A DNA stretch of 7,814 nt. Origin: an uncultured Granulosicoccus sp. (GTDB taxonomy: Bacteria > Pseudomonadota > Gammaproteobacteria > Granulosicoccales > Granulosicoccaceae). The position numbers and the translations under genes are program-made. Below the pieces are notes generated by a model, which was given only the letters and a program-made list of their open reading frames with translations, ran no database searches and had not been told where the DNA came from. The stretch's first letter is position 1. Each line of letters begins with the position of its first letter. This document shows, one piece after another, positions 6,311-7,814 of this stretch. The DNA lies in contig CALLPU010000339.1 of NCBI GenBank assembly GCA_938016235.1, forward strand, positions 1-7,814, given 5' to 3'.

Positions 6311-6871
6311 ACCTGTGACGGGGTCGAACGCGACATCGGCCGGTAACCCGGCGTCATTGGATGCCGCCGCCGCGGCATCGCGAACCACTTGAGCTCTGTT
6401 GGGATCGCGCAGCGCTGCACCGTCAGATCCTTGCGGATTCTGCGCATCACCACCCACGGCAACGCCTTCAGCCGGTGAACCGCTGGGCAGAAACTGATCG
6501 GTGCCATTGTCGGCAGCTGCAGAACCGCTGGCATCGCCCATCATCAAAACCACTTCGGTGATGTCACCGTCTCCGGCATTGCCGGCACGCACCAGCATGT
6601 TGTTGGGGCTGAGCTTGCCAATGGCTTTTTCCAGCGGTTCTTCCACGATATCCACGTTCACCAGAGCCTCAGTATTGCCGGTGACGACCACGACGATGCC
6701 CAGTTGCTCGCTCAGCGCATCAGCCAGTGCACTGGCCGAGGTGTTGCTGGCCCGCACACTGAGTAGCCCGTCGCCAGACTGAATGTCGATATTCTGGGCA
6801 AGCAGGCTGGACGAGAGCAGGAGAACACCGGCACCGACGCATAAGGAGGCTGACAACGAGGAATTGCACAT
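6266..6871 (-). CDS. Small exported protein with STN-like (secretin/TonB short N-terminal) domain
   Basis: The 201-residue product has no name that I recognise. Residues 1-25 form a likely Sec signal peptide (hydrophobic VGAGVLLLSSSLLA, cleavage before Gln26). Residues 28-110 resemble an STN domain: a first strand IDIQSGDGLLSVRASNTSASALADALSEQLGIVVVVTG, then VNVDIVEEPLEKAIGKL. Such domains stand at the periplasmic N-terminus of secretins and TonB-dependent receptors, but no secretin pore or beta barrel follows. Instead there is a Gly/Ala/Asp/Ser-rich low-complexity segment (112-180) and two copies of DPxTGLPx at 183-198. It is probably periplasmic or on the outer membrane; its partner is unknown. 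The ATG at 6871 is preferred because it starts a normal signal peptide. A TTG at 6919 would add 16 residues and has no ribosome site; the ribosome site for 6871 is also weak. It converges on the metalloprotease with a 45-bp overlap. Confidence 0.75.
   Translation of the reverse strand: MCNSSLSASLCVGAGVLLLSSSLLAQNIDIQSGDGLLSVRASNTSASALADALSEQLGIVVVVTGNTEALVNVDIVEEPLEKAIGKLSPNNMLVRAGNAGDGDITEVVLMMGDASGSAAADNGTDQFLPSGSPAEGVAVGGDAQNPQGSDGAALRDPNRAQVVRDAAAAASNDAGLPADVAFDPVTGLPIDPTTGLPLQPQ
6278..6325 (-). repeat. Two tandem DPxTGLPx units at the C-terminus of the STN-like protein
   Basis: The units DPVTGLPI and DPTTGLPL follow each other directly. Their 24-bp DNA copies differ at many bases, so the repeat is kept at protein level and is not a recent duplication. 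Part of it lies in the region overlapping the metalloprotease gene. Confidence 0.7.
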
Positions 6872-7071
6872 ATTCGGTGACCCCAGAGTGGATACCTTAG
6901 TGTAAGCCTGCTGCGCCAATCAAACGTGGCAAATTGGCAAGAAGATACCTGAACAATTTACAAGACGCTTCGCGCGCGCGCGGTATTGAGGCAATCTGCC
7001 TGGACCATGGGCTCATCAGGCGAATTGAAAAGGCGCACACGGGCTCGATCACTGAGAACACGTCTTAATTT
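6872..7071. promoter_or_regulatory. Divergent intergenic region between the STN-like and CheB-domain genes
   Basis: This 200-bp region must hold the promoters of both flanking genes. Rightward, TTGGCA (6934-6939) is a good -35, but the best -10, TACAAG (6959-6964), is at a wide 19-bp spacing. Leftward, TACACT about 35 bp before the ATG could be a -10, without a matching -35. No clear operator or terminator is visible. A (CG)6 tract lies in the middle. Confidence 0.35.
6971..6982. repeat. (CG)6 dinucleotide tract
   Basis: Six uninterrupted CG steps lie in the middle of the divergent intergenic region. Alternating CG can adopt Z-form DNA under supercoiling and is prone to slippage. Whether it has a role here is unknown. 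Confidence 0.8.
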
Positions 7072-7814
7072 ATGGATCGGCCCACAGACCAGCCCGAATC
7101 AATCGTCAGCGATCAATCTGACACACAACAGAACAGCCGACAATCCCCTGAAACCGCGTCAGAGCGCCGCCCGGTTCGACTCTTTCACGCTGTGGCTTTG
7201 GGAGCCTCAGCCGGAGGACTGGAAGCGCTGGAGGCTTTTTTTGAACAGATGCCCGTGGATAGCGGTATGGCGTTTTTCGTTATCCAGCATCTGTCGCCGG
7301 ATTTCAAAAGTCATATGGACGACTTGCTTGCACGCAAGACGTCTATTCCCATCCGGTACGCTGTGGATGGCATGGCGGTCAAGCCGGATTGCATTTACCT
7401 GATTCCGCCGCGCAAGTTGATGACGATATCGTCTGCGCGACTGCGGTTGAGCGATCGACAGCCCGATGTGGCTCAATCACCGCCTATCGATCTGTTTTTC
7501 AAGTCACTGGCTGAGGACTGGGGGCGTCATGCAATTGGTGTGATTCTGTCGGGGACAGGCGGTGATGGCTCTGCGGGTATCGTGGCAATCAATCAGGCAG
7601 GTGGTTTCATTCTCTGTCAGGACGAAGCCACGGCCAGTTTTGAAGGGATGCCCCTCAGTGCCCAGCGTACCGGCATCGTTGATGTCATCAAGCCACCGGA
7701 ACAGATGGCTGAGTGTCTGGTGACCTACACTCATGGCTCGCCGTTGGAACAGGAACGGCAACGTGAACAGCATCGGTTAACGGTCACTGATCGAGAGCAG
7801 ATTTTCCGCTTGCT
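7072..7814 (+). CDS. CheB-type methylesterase domain protein, N-terminal part (probable CheB-CheR hybrid, cut by window edge)
   Basis: The frame is open from the ATG at 7072, just after an in-frame TAA at 7066, to the right edge: 247 codons. Residues 1-35 are polar and probably disordered; no receiver domain precedes the catalytic part. From residue 36 the protein matches the CheB glutamate methylesterase domain, which removes methyl groups from chemoreceptors. The nucleophile Ser46 lies in ALGASAGGLEAL, His73 in VIQHLSPDFKSHM and Asp165 in ILSGTGGDGSAGI, so the catalytic triad is complete. IYLIPPRKLM, PPIDLFFKSLAEDWG and ATASFEGMPLSAQRTGIVD are also family-typical. A CheB domain at the N-terminus without a receiver, followed by a charged linker (LEQERQREQHR), is usual in large CheB-CheR-PAS(-kinase) hybrids, but the downstream part is not visible. 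The ribosome site is weak, so the exact start is uncertain. Confidence 0.88.
   Translation, partial: MDRPTDQPESIVSDQSDTQQNSRQSPETASERRPVRLFHAVALGASAGGLEALEAFFEQMPVDSGMAFFVIQHLSPDFKSHMDDLLARKTSIPIRYAVDGMAVKPDCIYLIPPRKLMTISSARLRLSDRQPDVAQSPPIDLFFKSLAEDWGRHAIGVILSGTGGDGSAGIVAINQAGGFILCQDEATASFEGMPLSAQRTGIVDVIKPPEQMAECLVTYTHGSPLEQERQREQHRLTVTDREQIFRL

Noticed and set aside
6820..6871. Possible lipobox in the STN-like signal peptide (SASLC)
   Set aside because: Leu directly before Cys does not fit the lipobox, and the Cys precedes the hydrophobic core instead of following it.
6927..6942. Possible sigma-54 promoter (TGGCAAATTGGC)
   Set aside because: The GG-to-GC distance is too short by three bases for the -24/-12 pattern.
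6986..7402. 138-codon open frame on the plus strand
   Set aside because: It overlaps the CheB-domain gene in another frame; the CheB frame carries the complete catalytic triad.

Overview
The window is a compact stretch of bacterial chromosome, moderately GC-rich by eye, most likely from a gammaproteobacterium. The main reason is the divergent pair of phosphoenolpyruvate synthase (ppsA) and its dedicated regulatory kinase/pyrophosphorylase (ppsR), whose proteins match the enterobacterial ones along their whole length. A Prx6-type peroxiredoxin, an exported astacin-like protease with a GlyGly-CTERM-like tail and a CheB-headed chemotaxis-type hybrid protein fit a free-living, probably aquatic, species. 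The species cannot be fixed from the sequence.

Layout, left to right. On the minus strand, ppsA (745-3108) is followed by a small uncharacterised protein with a possible KOW/SH3-like C-terminus (280-693) and the start of an HTTM-family membrane protein (2-253, running off the left edge). The gaps are 51 and 26 bp, so the three may be co-transcribed. A 151-bp region separates ppsA from ppsR (plus strand, 3260-4090). The stop codon of ppsR lies inside a large imperfect hairpin (4087-4142). This sits between ppsR and a convergent 1-Cys peroxiredoxin gene (minus, 4232-4891) and probably ends transcription from one or both sides.

An exported astacin-like metalloprotease (plus, 5021-6310) starts divergently from the peroxiredoxin. 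It has a signal peptide, a propeptide with a likely Asp switch, a zinc-protease domain, a DUF11-like domain and a C-terminal sorting-type tail. Its 3' end overlaps by 45 bp the 3' end of a convergent gene (minus, 6266-6871) for a small exported protein with an STN-like (secretin/TonB short N-terminal) domain and a twofold DPxTGLPx tail. Across a 200-bp divergent region holding a (CG)6 tract, a CheB methylesterase-domain protein begins at 7072 and runs off the right edge. It is probably the N-terminus of a CheB-CheR-type sensory fusion.

Functionally, ppsA and ppsR form one regulatory unit: PpsR reversibly phosphorylates a threonine next to the catalytic histidine of PpsA, which controls entry into gluconeogenesis. 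The other genes look like separate transcription units for peroxide defence, extracellular proteolysis, an envelope protein of unknown role and signal transduction. I found no mobile element, CRISPR array, tRNA or rRNA, and no convincing new multi-gene system. The least-explained items are the STN-like orphan, the small gene behind ppsA and the hairpin at the ppsR stop.
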